Below are positions 30,590 to 41,399 of a stretch of 64,000 bases of DNA, in pieces; the stretch's first letter is position 1, and each line of letters begins with the position of its first letter. Under the pieces are notes generated by a model. That model worked only from the letters and a program-made list of their open reading frames with translations, did no database searches and was not told the origin of the DNA. The position numbers and the translations under genes are program-made. This stretch comes from Myrica gale (lineage: Eukaryota; Streptophyta; Magnoliopsida; Fagales; Myricaceae): contig OZ005612.1 in assembly GCA_963930655.1 (NCBI GenBank), forward strand, positions 2,919,001 through 2,983,000, in the 5' to 3' direction.

Positions 30590-32440
30590 TGTGGCCGGTA
30601 CCAATGTTGGCGTATAAGTGTCTGACACAAAATTGGTGATCTGCCGTCGGTAGGACATCATCGAAAGCTGGTACAAGCCCCTGACAAACAATAAAGTAAG
30701 TTAAGTAAATGTGATGTTATTATGATTCAATTATAATATTCAGTTATATAAAAAATCGTAAACATACCTTCTGACGGTCAGACATGAACGTCCAACCACC
30801 GGGTGGAGCGATACCGAGATCCCGCACAAGTGTCACTAAGAACCACGTCCAACTCTCCTTAAGCTTTGCTTCCACCACTGCGAAGGCCACAGGATATATG
30901 TTGTTATTTGGATCCCCGACAACCACACTCAACAATTGACCTTTGAATTCCCCTTTAAGGAAGCAACCATCCAAACATATTAGTGGCCTGCAACCTTCTT
31001 TGAACCCTCTCTTCATTGCATTCAAAGACACATACAATCTTTGAAAGAAAGGGGGCAGCTCTGGAACAATCCAGTCAGTCATCACCATTACACAGCTACC
31101 ACGGTTGGTCTCCCTCAGTGTTGCACAATAATCTCATATCCGACCATACTGCTCCTTATGAGACCCAAATATGACTTCGAGTGCTCTCTTCTTTGCTCTA
31201 TAGCACTTTTTCCTCATCGTCTCACACTGCCACTTCCTCTTGACCTCGTCGGATATGACAGATATACTCATGTTTGGCTGACTTTTTAACTGGTCATGCA
31301 TCTTCTCTGCAATCCATTTGAAGCTCATTTGAGAGAGCTTGTATCGTCTGAGACACTTGTGTTTTGGTTGAATGACTCTAATCTCGAAACTCAGTTCACC
31401 AAGTATCATTCTGCCACACACTTTGTATGGACACGTATCAGTCTTACAGATAATCACAACCCTATCGCCACTGTTTTTCTTAAAACCCACGTCCTTCCCC
31501 AACGTAATGTTCGGCTCCCTCACAGCCGACCTGAACATTGCAGCAGAGGCAAACTTCATCCTTTTTTTAAGGGATACTGATCACATGTCATGCTCGTGGA
31601 ACTCTAGGGCACTACGGGGGGTTGGAGTACGATACACGTCATCTTCACTAACTAGTGGAGATAAGAAGATATCAAACCCCGTAATGTCAGACAAATAACC
31701 TACAACAACAAAGTATTCCAGAAAAACACAATTACTAGCTTTCTAATCAGTAATTACAATGCTATAACTTTATAAATAAATAGCTTACCATTTGCAATGT
31801 CATCCCTTTCATCCAATTCATGATCGATGCCATCATGTGGTACACTCGATGGGCCACCTTCTTCGAATGAAGTCTCACCCACACCCGATGGGCCACCTTC
31901 TTCAAATGACTGATCACCCACAACCGATGGCCCACTCCCTTCAAATGACAGCCCAGCAACACCCCTCTTAAGAGGTACAGATGGCCCATTGTCGTCATCT
32001 TCATCTACATTGATGTCAAATAAGTTGTCATCATTACTTATGGTATCACTCCACCTCTTATCAACAGTCAAATCCTCTGTAGCCACTCTTGAACCCAACT
32101 ATGTATATGACAACAATGTCCTTCCCCACATGGGAAGCCACCATTTCAAGTACATCAGGATCCCTTGATATTAATTTCAACCCCTCAGACAAATTCGTCT
32201 CTGGCTCTTGGTAAAATACTATGTCACCGGACTTATATCCATATTCCTTTAAAAACACCCTTGATTCCTATAAAAGATAGACAATCGCGTTCATATGGCT
32301 CGTTGTGCACAGTTACGTTCCCCCCAACGTATGCACACTCATTGGATCTGTCAAAACTCCCCCCATAATGCACCTTAAACACTAATGAATCAGACGACAT
32401 TCCTGACAACAAACCTGCAATGTGTGAAAACCCAAACAGA
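30590..32440 (-). pseudogene. MULE (Mutator-like) transposase, decayed and truncated
   Basis: From the N terminus on the minus strand: HYGGSFDRSNECAYVGGNV, a GDIVFYQEPETNL block, an acidic spacer with repeats of FEEGGPS, then the MuDR zinc-binding region (KTDTCPYKVCGRM..HKCLRR), and the start of the MULE catalytic domain (LICLDGCFLKGEFKGQLL, SWTWFLV, PPGGWTFMSDRQK). After an intron (30769-30691) comes GLVPAFDDVLPTADHQFCVRHLYANIG. Frameshifts occur near 32260 and 32095, with stops near 31580 and 31133. The rest of the catalytic domain and the SWIM zinc finger are missing. Terminal inverted repeats were not found. Confidence 0.88.
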
Positions 32441-33620
32441 AAAGTAATAAGCATGAATTGATTTATTATGTCCAAATAATAAGCAAACTACTTCCTAATA
32501 AGTTCAAGAAAAGTAATTAAGAATTTGATGACAAATTTCAAAAACATAAAAGTAATTAAGCCTTACGCATTAGAGTTTTTCAGTTTTAGGGTTTAGTGTT
32601 TTAGTAACAGAAAAGTAATTTTAGTTTGGAGTTTTTTTTTTTCTCAAAACATTATGGTTCAACATGTCCGTGAAGTTCCATCAGTTTATTTGAAACTAGT
32701 CCACGAAGTTCCACATTCAGTACTACAGACAACAGTATGGGACCACAAATAATAACAACAAAGGGACCACAACAAACAAACTTGTTGGCCAACATTGAAA
32801 AACAGAATAAAATAGTTCATTTTCTAATACTACATCACAATCAAGACCTCGAAATAAACCCATATAAATACATAATGTCATATGTTCAAACAAAGCACAC
32901 TCGACAAACACTTAGAAAAACCAACTTCCCTTTATCCATCTCCATTCAGCCTAATCAACCCGATCAAAATAATCTGCAAGCTCGACCTACAAAAAATAAG
33001 CAATGAATTCAACGGAGATCGAGGGTATATCGTATACGAGTCAAAATCTCAATTGTCGTCCTCCTTTAGGGATTCGTTCGTAATGCACTCCAACTCAGTG
33101 CAATCGATGGTCTTTGGATGTTCAACGACCACTAGGTTCAACAACGACTGGGTTCAACGACGATTGGATCAACTGATCGGAGATTGGGTGTTAGGGTTCA
33201 CACACAAGGCTTTCGAGTGGCTTTTGGGTGACGGAGGTAAAATGGCAGTAGATAAGTTTTGGGGCAAAAGAGTCGGGGATCTCAATGGCATACGGGAGTC
33301 ATTTGGCTATCACTTACGGGGGCAATTCGGGAAAGGCCGGTGAGCTTCCTGCGTGTGCGACGCAGTGAGGCTGAGTTCCATCGATTATAACGGAAAATTT
33401 GACAGAGGACGATAATTGCAAATGTTTCATACTTATAGGACGTAAATCACAGTTTTTAAACTTAGGGAGACTGAAATGCAATTGACACAAACCTATTAGG
33501 TGAACTATGAATTTTTCCCTTTTTTTTAATTACCTCAACTATCCTCAATTCATTGTTAAAGCAAAGGGCCAAACAAAAGCGAAATTAAAATAAATACGAA
33601 AGTGAAATAATAAATTTAAC
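32441..33620. other. Upstream part of the MULE region, unassigned
   Basis: No gene is supported. A plus-strand frame at 32882-33343 has no recognisable product. The stretch near 33360-33520 is the kind of place where the right end of the MULE could lie, but I could not match it to a left end. Confidence 0.35.
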
Positions 33621-33782
33621 CTCCATAATGTTAGCACAAATCTGCTTTTTTCTCCTGTTTTTTCCCCTTTCTAATTTGCAAAGATTCTGCTTGAAACTTT
33701 TTATTATTATTATTTTTCCCTGCTCTGAGCTGCATACCACTTTAGCTTGCAACACAAAGAAGGGTGGACCAGCATCGGAAAT

Positions 33783-34020
33783 TGTTACATGCCTTAAGAG
33801 AACTCACCCCCGAAAGCTAGTTCAAGAGGGAAGGGAGCCTAAGGCATATAAACCCCACATTGGCATCCCATACTACCAATGTGAGAAGGATCCCATACTC
33901 CCCAAATGTTCCATAACATTTTGTTACATGCCTTAGGAGAACTCACCCCCAAAAGCTAGCTCAAGAGGGAAGGGAGCCCAATGTGGGACGGATCCAATAC
34001 TCCCCAAATGGTCCATAACA
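33783..34020 (-). repeat. Two adjacent LTR-like direct repeats
   Basis: Copies 33783-33918 (136 bp) and 33922-34020 (99 bp) lie 3 bp apart. On the minus strand both begin TGTTATGGA and end GCATGTAACA, so they have LTR-style TG...CA ends. They share CTAGCTTT[T/C]GGGGGTGAGTTC. The longer copy has an extra segment that includes CCAATGTGGGG. No internal region, primer site or purine tract lies between them. They resemble TRIM LTRs joined without an internal domain. Confidence 0.65.
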
Positions 34021-34546
34021 GAAGTCCGCACAGTGTACAAGAACACACCGCGCAGTCACTACTGCACGGTGGACTTCGGTTTGCGAAATCCACGAGGCTT
34101 GGCATTTAATTATATAAATCAAAAGAAACGGAGAAATGTGGCTTGTGGAAGAATAAGACCACGTGAAGATGGTGATCACGGAAATTGAGAGAAGCATTTT
34201 GACACAACAGTGATGATGGTAACAAGTTATAATTTAAGAATTTGTCATCGCAGCTGCTCTTATAAAGTAGGATGCTAACAAATAATGTTACAGTTCAACA
34301 TTAAGGCAAGCTCAAAGGATATCATAGTGAAGGCATCTAGCTGATACATTCTGCAGTTAAAACAGCAAAACAATTTCGCGAAACTTTGCCTCCTTTAATC
34401 TGCGCGAGATTGGCCTGCTCGGGATGAAAGGATGATCCCCACAATGAGACCATAGAGTGCAAGTGCTTCAGCAAAGATGAGGATTAGAATCATACCAACA
34501 AACAGCTTCGGCTGCTGTGCATTAGCCTGAGAATAATCCCAAACAC

Positions 34547-34650
34547 GCTCCCTGGGTTGTGGGGTCGGTCCAGTGGGCCGGGGTTTGTACTTCAGGGTTG
34601 GGCCAAAAGGGTCCGGCTTTGGGGAATTTCCTCGTCATCAAAAAAAAAAA
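34547..34650 (+). mobile_element. 5'-truncated SINE in VHA-c intron 2
   Basis: The sequence from GCTCCCTGGGTTGTGGGG to a poly(A) tract matches the 3' half of the SINE at 19148-19348. A perfect 12-bp target duplication AATCCCAAACAC flanks it (34535-34546 and 34651-34662). It lies antisense to the VHA-c gene, with only 17 nt between the insertion and the acceptor AG of exon 3. Confidence 0.9.
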
Positions 34651-34662
34651 AATCCCAAACAC

Positions 34663-36199
34663 CAAATGAGTGAAAAACAAGTAATCCATTTTGATGTCAT
34701 TGGACTATATAGTTCACAGTAATTCCAACATGTTGCCTATTGTATACTCTCACCACTAAAATAAACCTTCAACCAAAACAAGAAAAAAGGAAATAGGCCA
34801 AATGATAAGGGGGCAGCTAAATAGCAGCAGGTCTCAGATAGGCAAAAAGCACCCCAGAAGTCTCACAAGATTTTTATGGTAGTCAACCTTACACCAAGCC
34901 AGGGCGTGGTCTTCAACAGAAGCAATAAAATACAAAGAGACATTCGGGTCCCAAGCTGAAATTGCAATTCAACTTCAGCTTGCAGCAGATTCATTACAGG
35001 TCAACCTCATGCTAAGCAAAGCATTGCATCCAACAAGTTTATTTGGCACTAAGGAAAAAGACATGTGGGAAAGCCATTAAAATATGTCACATTCCTAAAC
35101 GAAACGTGTTATGCTACTTTGGTTTCTACAGTCTTAAGTTTGCATTCCAGCCTTTGTGCGACAACTGCGGGGAGGGGAGCAACTCAGTTCCAAAAGTGCA
35201 CTGCATCCACTTTGTAGCATGGAGATCATTCTAATGCTGCTACTAGAAACATCTAAAAAATCAAAGAAACTATACTATGGCTCCTGAAAATTACACAACA
35301 GCACTCAGCAGCGTTAGATCCAACAATTTCTCCTTAGAAAGATTAAAAAGATGAGATAGAGCATACTCCACTTCTTAAGTCGTAATAACTTACTGCTATC
35401 ATAACATCAATCCAGCCTTTTACCATCATTTCATTATAAGAGAACTTGAAATTTGCTTCTAAGAGAGCCAACACATCATATAAAACGAGTCACGAGAGGC
35501 ATAACCTGTCCCCAAAATTTTGAACAAATCCAAGATTCAATGATAAACAAAATAAATGCCCTTTGAAGTAGTACCAACAGAAGGCAAATCACCAAGCTGA
35601 TAGCCCTCCGCAGTTTGGTAAATCATTGCATAAACCCAAGATGTGAAGGGAAATGGATCCCGTCATTATGCAGAGCATCTCTCACCCTCTGTGTAGAAGA
35701 GATATAACCATCAAATTTTCAAATTGAACCATAGACTGCTTCTCAGATCAAAATTTAACTATCCCTTAAATCAAAGCAACATTTTCATCCCCTTATAGCC
35801 CCAACATAACCAGAAAGCTTGTGCTTGTCAAGAGAAAACCATTTCATTGTTCAACCGAAGGTGTAAACCACTGGTCACAGTAATCACAACAAAAATCTAC
35901 TGGAATAGACAATACACCTAATTCTATCTATTGTACCACCCACGCACACGGGTAAATACATTATTTACCGCCCGTACATGGAACAATCATATGTCTAGCA
36001 TTGAAGAGAAAATATAGGTTTGGAGATATGATCAAAGAATGCAAGTGGACACTGGGCACTAGACATGTGACACGAGAAAAGTCGAGCTTTTCTATCAAAC
36101 CCTCTGGTGATTCTTCCCCCTTACATCTAACAGATAACTAAAGATAAAAGGATTGCCAGTATCAATGCCGCCGTATAAGAGTAGGAAGATATTACGTAC
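34663..36199. other. Rest of VHA-c intron 2
   Basis: No second gene or element could be supported. Short frames such as 35043-35234 (plus) have no recognisable product. Confidence 0.6.
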
Positions 36200-36793
36200 T
36201 GAACTCCGGCGTCACCGACGATCCCGATGGCCATGCCTGCAGAGAGGCCAGCGAGGCCACAGGCAAGCCCGGACGACAAGTGCGCATAGCCATCAAAGAG
36301 ATAGTAAGATTTCGCCTTGGGGTTTATTCCCGTGCTGATGATCACAGCTATGATCAGCCCTTAGATCCCCAACACTCCAGCCATAACCACAGGGACAATC
36401 GATTTCATCACCAGCTCAGGGCGCATCACTCCCATGGACGCCACGCCCACTCCGCTCTTCGCTGTACCGTAAGCCGCTCCCATGCCTGAGAAAACAAAGC
36501 GTCGTGAAATAGGAATGATAAAGTTAATTGATTTTCTCGGAAAAATGTTTTCTGCTGAAAATGAAAAGAAATTACATGAGAAGACGAGAGCTGCGGCGGC
36601 TCCAAGGAAGCCGAAGAAGGGGGCAGTTTCGTCGCCGCTGAAACCCGAAGACATCTTCTCGTTGTTTGAGTACGGAGATTATGTGGACTATCCCCTGTTC
36701 CGGACAGAATTCTGCTCCGGATTTTCGTCTGCGATGGGAGGAGGAGGAGGAGATCGGATCGGGGGAGGAGGTAGCAGGGGTGGAGGTGGTGAT

Positions 36794-38641
36794 TAGGGCT
36801 GTTCAGTGCCACTGGGAAATCTCGATGGCACCGGCACGGGTACCGGAACCGGCATCGGGTTGCCGGGGCACCGGCACCATGCCGGTTTCGGTTTAACGTT
36901 TTTGGGAAAACTCGGGGGTATTCCCGGTTCCAGGGTTCCCCGGCACTGGGATTTTTGGGAACCGGGTTTTCCAAATTTTTAACCCCCCTTTTCTTTTCCC
37001 TTTCGACAGAATCCCTCCCCCCTCCCCGGATCCCTAAAGGCTTCAGCATCCCCTCTCCTGCGCGCAACCATTCGCCGACCTCTCTCCACTCCAACAACGA
37101 CAGTTTCTTCCTTTAGGTAAGTTCCTAACCTTGTAATCATAGGATATCTCTGTGTCTCTGATTCGGTGATTGCAAATTCTGTGAACAGTAGAGAAGAACA
37201 ATGAGGACAACGACGACCGCCCCCTCATGCTCTCCAACCCCAACTCCATTCACCTCCCTGAACCCCACCTCAAGCCCATGCCCCTGACCAAGCGCATCGC
37301 TGCTGCTTCCCAATCCGATTAGCTCATGTCCCATCTCGCCCTTCGCGGTCTGTTGATTCGCCTGTGCTTTGACTTCTAGGTTCGATTGTTCTATTTCACG
37401 TTCAATCGATTTCAGTTGAGCGAATTACTTAAGTCCTTTGTTTGATTGCAAATATTTGATTTTCTCTAATTTTTTTTCCCTTTTCTGGTTTGTGCATAAT
37501 TGTAATGTTGGAATTAAATGTGGATTTGAATTTGATTCTAGCTATGTGATTGTTCTTGTCAAACTATAGCTTAATCCTATGGTAGGAATTTTCCTTGTCT
37601 GGATTGTGAGTTTTTTTTTACTTATTCTGTATGTTTCCTTACTCAAAGGAATGGTTGGAGTTAGAATCTATTTGTCAAAAGCAGACTGCAACTTGCTTCT
37701 AGAACTGTTGGTTGGTTCCTTTTTTTGTTCTTTCCTAACGGGAAAATTAGCAGTAGTAGGAGATTCGAGTTGCCTACCATGCTGTGGATCTTAGTAACTC
37801 TTCAGATGTTGTGTTCTACACATTGTCATCTAGTCGTTTGGTTCTCTGTGAGGAATGCCTGATTGAATGATCACATGCATTGCTAATTGGATTATCTCTA
37901 ATGTCTTTCCCTCAGCAGTTGCTTGCTGGTTATTACCCGTTGTCATCTTTTGTTTTATCTTCTATGTCAACTTGGCTGGTTGTCCACAGTAATCAAGTTT
38001 TATGAGAAACTAGTACAAAATGCTTTGTTTGACCGTTTTCCTGTTGTTGCATTATTCTTGATCTGACAGTAATTTATTCAGTGCAAATAGGTATAAAAAA
38101 AGTAATATAGCTTCTTCTGTTGTTCACATTTGACAACTATTATGCAGCTAGTTATGTGCTTGTTTTCATTATTCATTTAGTTTGATTTCTATTAGCTTTT
38201 GACCGGATTTATCAATTCTAAAACAGGAAGCTTGGAAAAAGTTCAATGTGGAGGAACTTTCTTAGATACCTCTGTGATTTGTTCCTTTTGTGCTATCAAA
38301 ACACTTTGAGTGACACCAAGTAAGTTTTTCTCTTGATTTGGAATGTGTCATTCTTCTAAATTTTATTGATTTTAGAATTTGGATTTCATTAGTTTAGATT
38401 TTATTGTTATGTGATTAATGGACCAAAAGAAAAAAGAAAAAAATACATTGGGTCAAGTGGGTAAAATGTTAAAAAAATGGTCCAATATGAATGTAGGATA
38501 ACCAGAAACCGCCACCGCTAAGGGCCGGTTTTTGCCCTTAACGGTATAGGTGTAGGTGACAATTAATTAAAAATCGGCCTACTCGGTGTAGGTGCCGGTT
38601 TTGGCCAAAACCGACACGTACACCGGGGTTGTACAGCCCTA
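36794..38641. mobile_element. hAT element in the VHA-c upstream region
   Basis: Ends TAGGGCTGTTCA and TGTACAGCCCTA are inverted repeats, and a perfect 8-bp target duplication GTGGTGAT flanks the 1848-bp element (36786-36793 and 38642-38649). Sub-terminal GC-rich GGCACCGG/CCGGTTT repeats are typical of this hAT group. There is no transposase. The left third contains a spliced-gene-like segment (37041-37320). It is inserted 139 bp upstream of the VHA-c start codon, separating the gene from its distal promoter. Confidence 0.92.
37041..37320 (+). pseudogene. Possible captured exon-intron-exon of an unidentified gene
   Basis: One frame runs LQHPLSCAQPFADLSPLQQR to a donor TTTAG|GTAAGT at 37116, skips a 72-bp intron ending GAACAG at 37188, and resumes in phase as VEKNNEDNDDRPLMLSNPNS, then HLPEPHLKPMPLTKRIAAA, before TAG at 37321. 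The frame is GC-rich, unlike the AT-rich remainder of the element. I do not recognise the protein. The whole segment lies between hAT inverted repeats, so capture of host DNA is the simplest reading. Confidence 0.45.
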
Positions 38642-38895
38642 GTGGTGATGATTGATTGAAGTGGCTCACAAGTCGCGGATCGGACTCTGAAAGGGTGTTG
38701 TTGGCCATGTGGTTTTACGAGAATGGACTCGTGGCTACGTGGAGCTTTGGCAACCGTGTCCGATGTGGCATACAGCGATCGGATTGGTTACCAATTCTAT
38801 TATTGTTTGGTATAAATTTATAGTTCACTCCTGATTCCGTGAATATAATTAAAATAATAAAAATTACGTCTTTTTTATTGATTTAATATTTTAAT

Positions 38896-40615
38896 CAGGG
38901 CTGTTCATTTTTGGGCCAGAACCGGCCCTAAACCGAATGGGCCGACCGGTTTGGGCACAGCCCGGTTCAGCTGTCGGTCCAAAAATATCCATAACCTACT
39001 GGTCCGTTGGCCCACGGTTTTGGGTGTAAAAAATCGTGGGCCGAACCAATGACATTTTGGGTATTGTCTTATTTTTAATAATTAATATTTAATATAATAC
39101 ATGGGGGATGAGACGACGTCATCTCCACCCCCAACTCAACGAAACTTAACCCCCTGGGCCCCGAGTCCCTAGCCCTCTCTCCCTGCGAAATTGCGAATCC
39201 CCTCAAGCCCTAGCCCTCTCCCCCGAGTCCTCGACGCCCTAGCCGCCGCCCCACACCCCATCGACGTCTCTCTGTTTCGGAACCTCTCTCGACGTCTCTC
39301 TCTAGGCCACGCTGCCTCTCAGCCTCGGCGTCTGTCTCTCTCTCTCTCGGCGTCTGTCTCTCTCGGCTTCTCTCTCCAGGTCCAGATCTGTCTCTCAGCT
39401 TCTTCCCTCCTCGATTTTCTTCTTGTTATTCGTTGCAACTCCATGTTAATCGCATACAAACTAGGTTGCTTTGCCTTAGACAGTGTGTTTAGTGTTTGCT
39501 TTGCATTCGTTGGAACTGTTGATGACGAGTTTGAAGACTAGGTTGTTCATCTATTAATTGCTTAGTGTTTATTGTTCAAGAACATTAACAAATGCTGAGA
39601 TTTGCATTCTACAAAGTTGGTGATTTGCTGAGATTGAAAACTATTTAATGCTAAGTATTATAACGAGTTTGATTTGAAGAACATTTTAGTATTATAAAGG
39701 GATTTTAATGCTAAGTTACTGTTTAATTCTGAGTTACCGGTAAAGTTGCTGAGATTTGCATTTAAATGCTAAGTTACTAGTAAAGTTGCTAAGATTTACA
39801 TTTAAATGTTAAGTTACTGTTTTTTACAATAAATAAGTGGAAGTTAGGATTATGTTGGTTCTGTGGAATCAGGGATTTGATGTTGGATTTGGATGATAGA
39901 TATTGTAGTTTTGTTGGATGAGGTGCTGGGATTTGGATTATTTTTATTTATGTAGTCAATTATAATTTATTTTAATTAAAATTTATATTTATGTATACTT
40001 AACTTCCTTTAATTTGCTATTTGTTTTTTTACAGTGGAGATCCTTGGGTCGTCCGAGAAGCGCCCAGTTGATGATTAGCTGTAATGGAAGTTGGAATATT
40101 TGAACATTGTTCTCATTTTAATTTTTGTTGGTTTTTGTAATTATTTTGTTGGTTGTATTTTTTGCTTAAGTATGTTGTTAACTATTATTTAATAGGACCA
40201 TGCTGCATGCATACTCTGGTAAATTTAGCCACCAAATGGGCTGAACAATTTGCATTATAAATCTTAAAATAGCCAAAGAAGCATAAAAATTGCATTATAA
40301 GTCTTAAAATCGTGTGAACAATTTGAAAACAAAGGTAATTTTGGGCCACCGAATGGGCTGAACAAAGAGAGATTTGAGCTTCAAGAAATAAAATGAATTT
40401 GGGACATTAAATTAGTTTTTAAAAAATTGAATTCTGGGCCCAACTGAATGAAATTATTGGGCCTAAAAATGGGCACAACCGACCGAACCGAGCAGACCAC
40501 CGAGCCTGGTCGGCCTGACCGGTTCTCCCAACCGGCGGTTCGGCTGTCGGTTGGGAGATTAAGAGAACCGCGATTGGGGCTGAAAACCGAACCAATGGGT
40601 CGGTTTTCACCCCTA
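38896..40615. mobile_element. Second hAT element
   Basis: The left end CAGGGCTGTTCATTTTTGGG and the right end (reverse complement TAGGGGTGAAAACCGACC) are flanked by a perfect 8-bp target duplication ATTTTAAT (38888-38895 and 40616-40623). Sub-terminal GGTTCGG/CCGGTTC repeats resemble the element at 36794. The body has a GC- and CT-rich segment at 39110-39400 with a 116-residue open frame (39191-39541) ending TVDDEFED, which has no recognisable domain. No transposase is present. Confidence 0.85.
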
Positions 40616-40693
40616 ATTTTAATGTAAGTGCTAATTTTAATAGATACGTCCAAGCCAATGTTAAAGAGGGACAACATTAAAATTTAAAGAGAG

Positions 40694-40907
40694 ATGTAGG
40701 CTCTATTTGCGTAACAAAATTTTAGCTGGCTAAAATTTTGTCAACGTTACAAAACATTATTTTTCCTCACTTTTTCATCAAATTTCCATTAAATTTTTCA
40801 GTTTTTCACCAACTTTTTCACTTTTTTACCAACTTTTTCATTATCTCTCTCCTCACTTTTACATCAAATCATATACCTAAAATTTTACTTCTCAAACACA
40901 GCCTAAT
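40694..40907. repeat. AT-rich MITE related to family M1
   Basis: It starts CTCTATTTGCGTAACAAAATTTTA and ends CCTAAAATTTTACTTCTCAAACACAGCCTA, with a core of repeated CTTTTTCACCAACTTTTTCA. The ends are weakly inverted. Boundaries are approximate. Confidence 0.5.
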
Positions 40908-41327
40908 AGAATTAAAAAAATTATAATTTTTTATTTAAAAAAAATAAAAGTAATTTCTACCTCTGTTTGTTGATATAAAATTTTGAATAATATAAATTCT
41001 ATAATGGAATTCATATATTAAATTTATCTTTTTTAAAATTGTATCATTTAATTTAGATAAGTAATTGAGATGATAAAAATTATGACATGTTTATCTATTT
41101 ACACTAGCCGAAGGTTATAGATAATTCTTATTCCTAAACAAGTATTTTGGAGCGTATGGTACGCACTGTCGCATTTGTATGGCCTGAGTTAAAAAAAAAA
41201 TGTGCTTTTATTTCCGTGAATTATGACACGTTTAACCAACTCTTTTTGTTTTTGTTTTTGTTTTGGCTAAGTTCGATCGTGAAGTTCTATTGCGTAAAAA
41301 GGAAAAAGGAGGTCTACGCTACGCAAG

Positions 41328-41351
41328 TCTCTCTCTCTCTCTCTCTCTCTC
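41328..41351 (+). repeat. (CT)n microsatellite upstream of the BTB gene
   Basis: A pure TC/CT run of 24 bases lies about 50 bp upstream of the BTB start codon, in the likely 5' leader. CT-rich leaders are common in plant genes. Confidence 0.9.
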
Positions 41352-41399
41352 AAAAGTACAGTGAGACTAAGGACCTGAAAGAGGGAGAGAAAGGTAAAG

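Larger units (their letters stand above)
34395..36654 (-). pseudogene. VHA-c: V-type H+-ATPase 16-kDa proteolipid subunit c, two lesions
   Basis: Three exons on the minus strand: 36654-36576, 36485-36200 and 34526-34395. The product reads [20 protein letters not shown], then [20 protein letters not shown], then [20 protein letters not shown], then [20 protein letters not shown]. The last block carries the helix-4 Glu that binds protons in the rotor ring of the vacuolar pump. Identity to plant subunit c is nearly complete. Lesions: a TAA (36363-36361) replaces the Tyr codon in GIYGL, and exon 2 ends GTTCA|GTACGT, one base short of the phase needed by exon 3. The exons total 497 nt; the family length of 165 residues needs 498. 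A SINE sits 17 nt outside the exon-3 acceptor, and a hAT 139 bp upstream of the ATG. Pseudogene or sequence error cannot be decided here. Confidence 0.9.

Noticed and set aside
32882..33343. 153-residue plus-strand open frame near the MULE
   Set aside because: No domain recognised and it opposes the MULE; likely part of the element's non-coding region.
39191..39541. 116-residue frame in the second hAT
   Set aside because: Ser/Leu/Arg low-complexity from CT-rich repeats; not supported as a protein gene.
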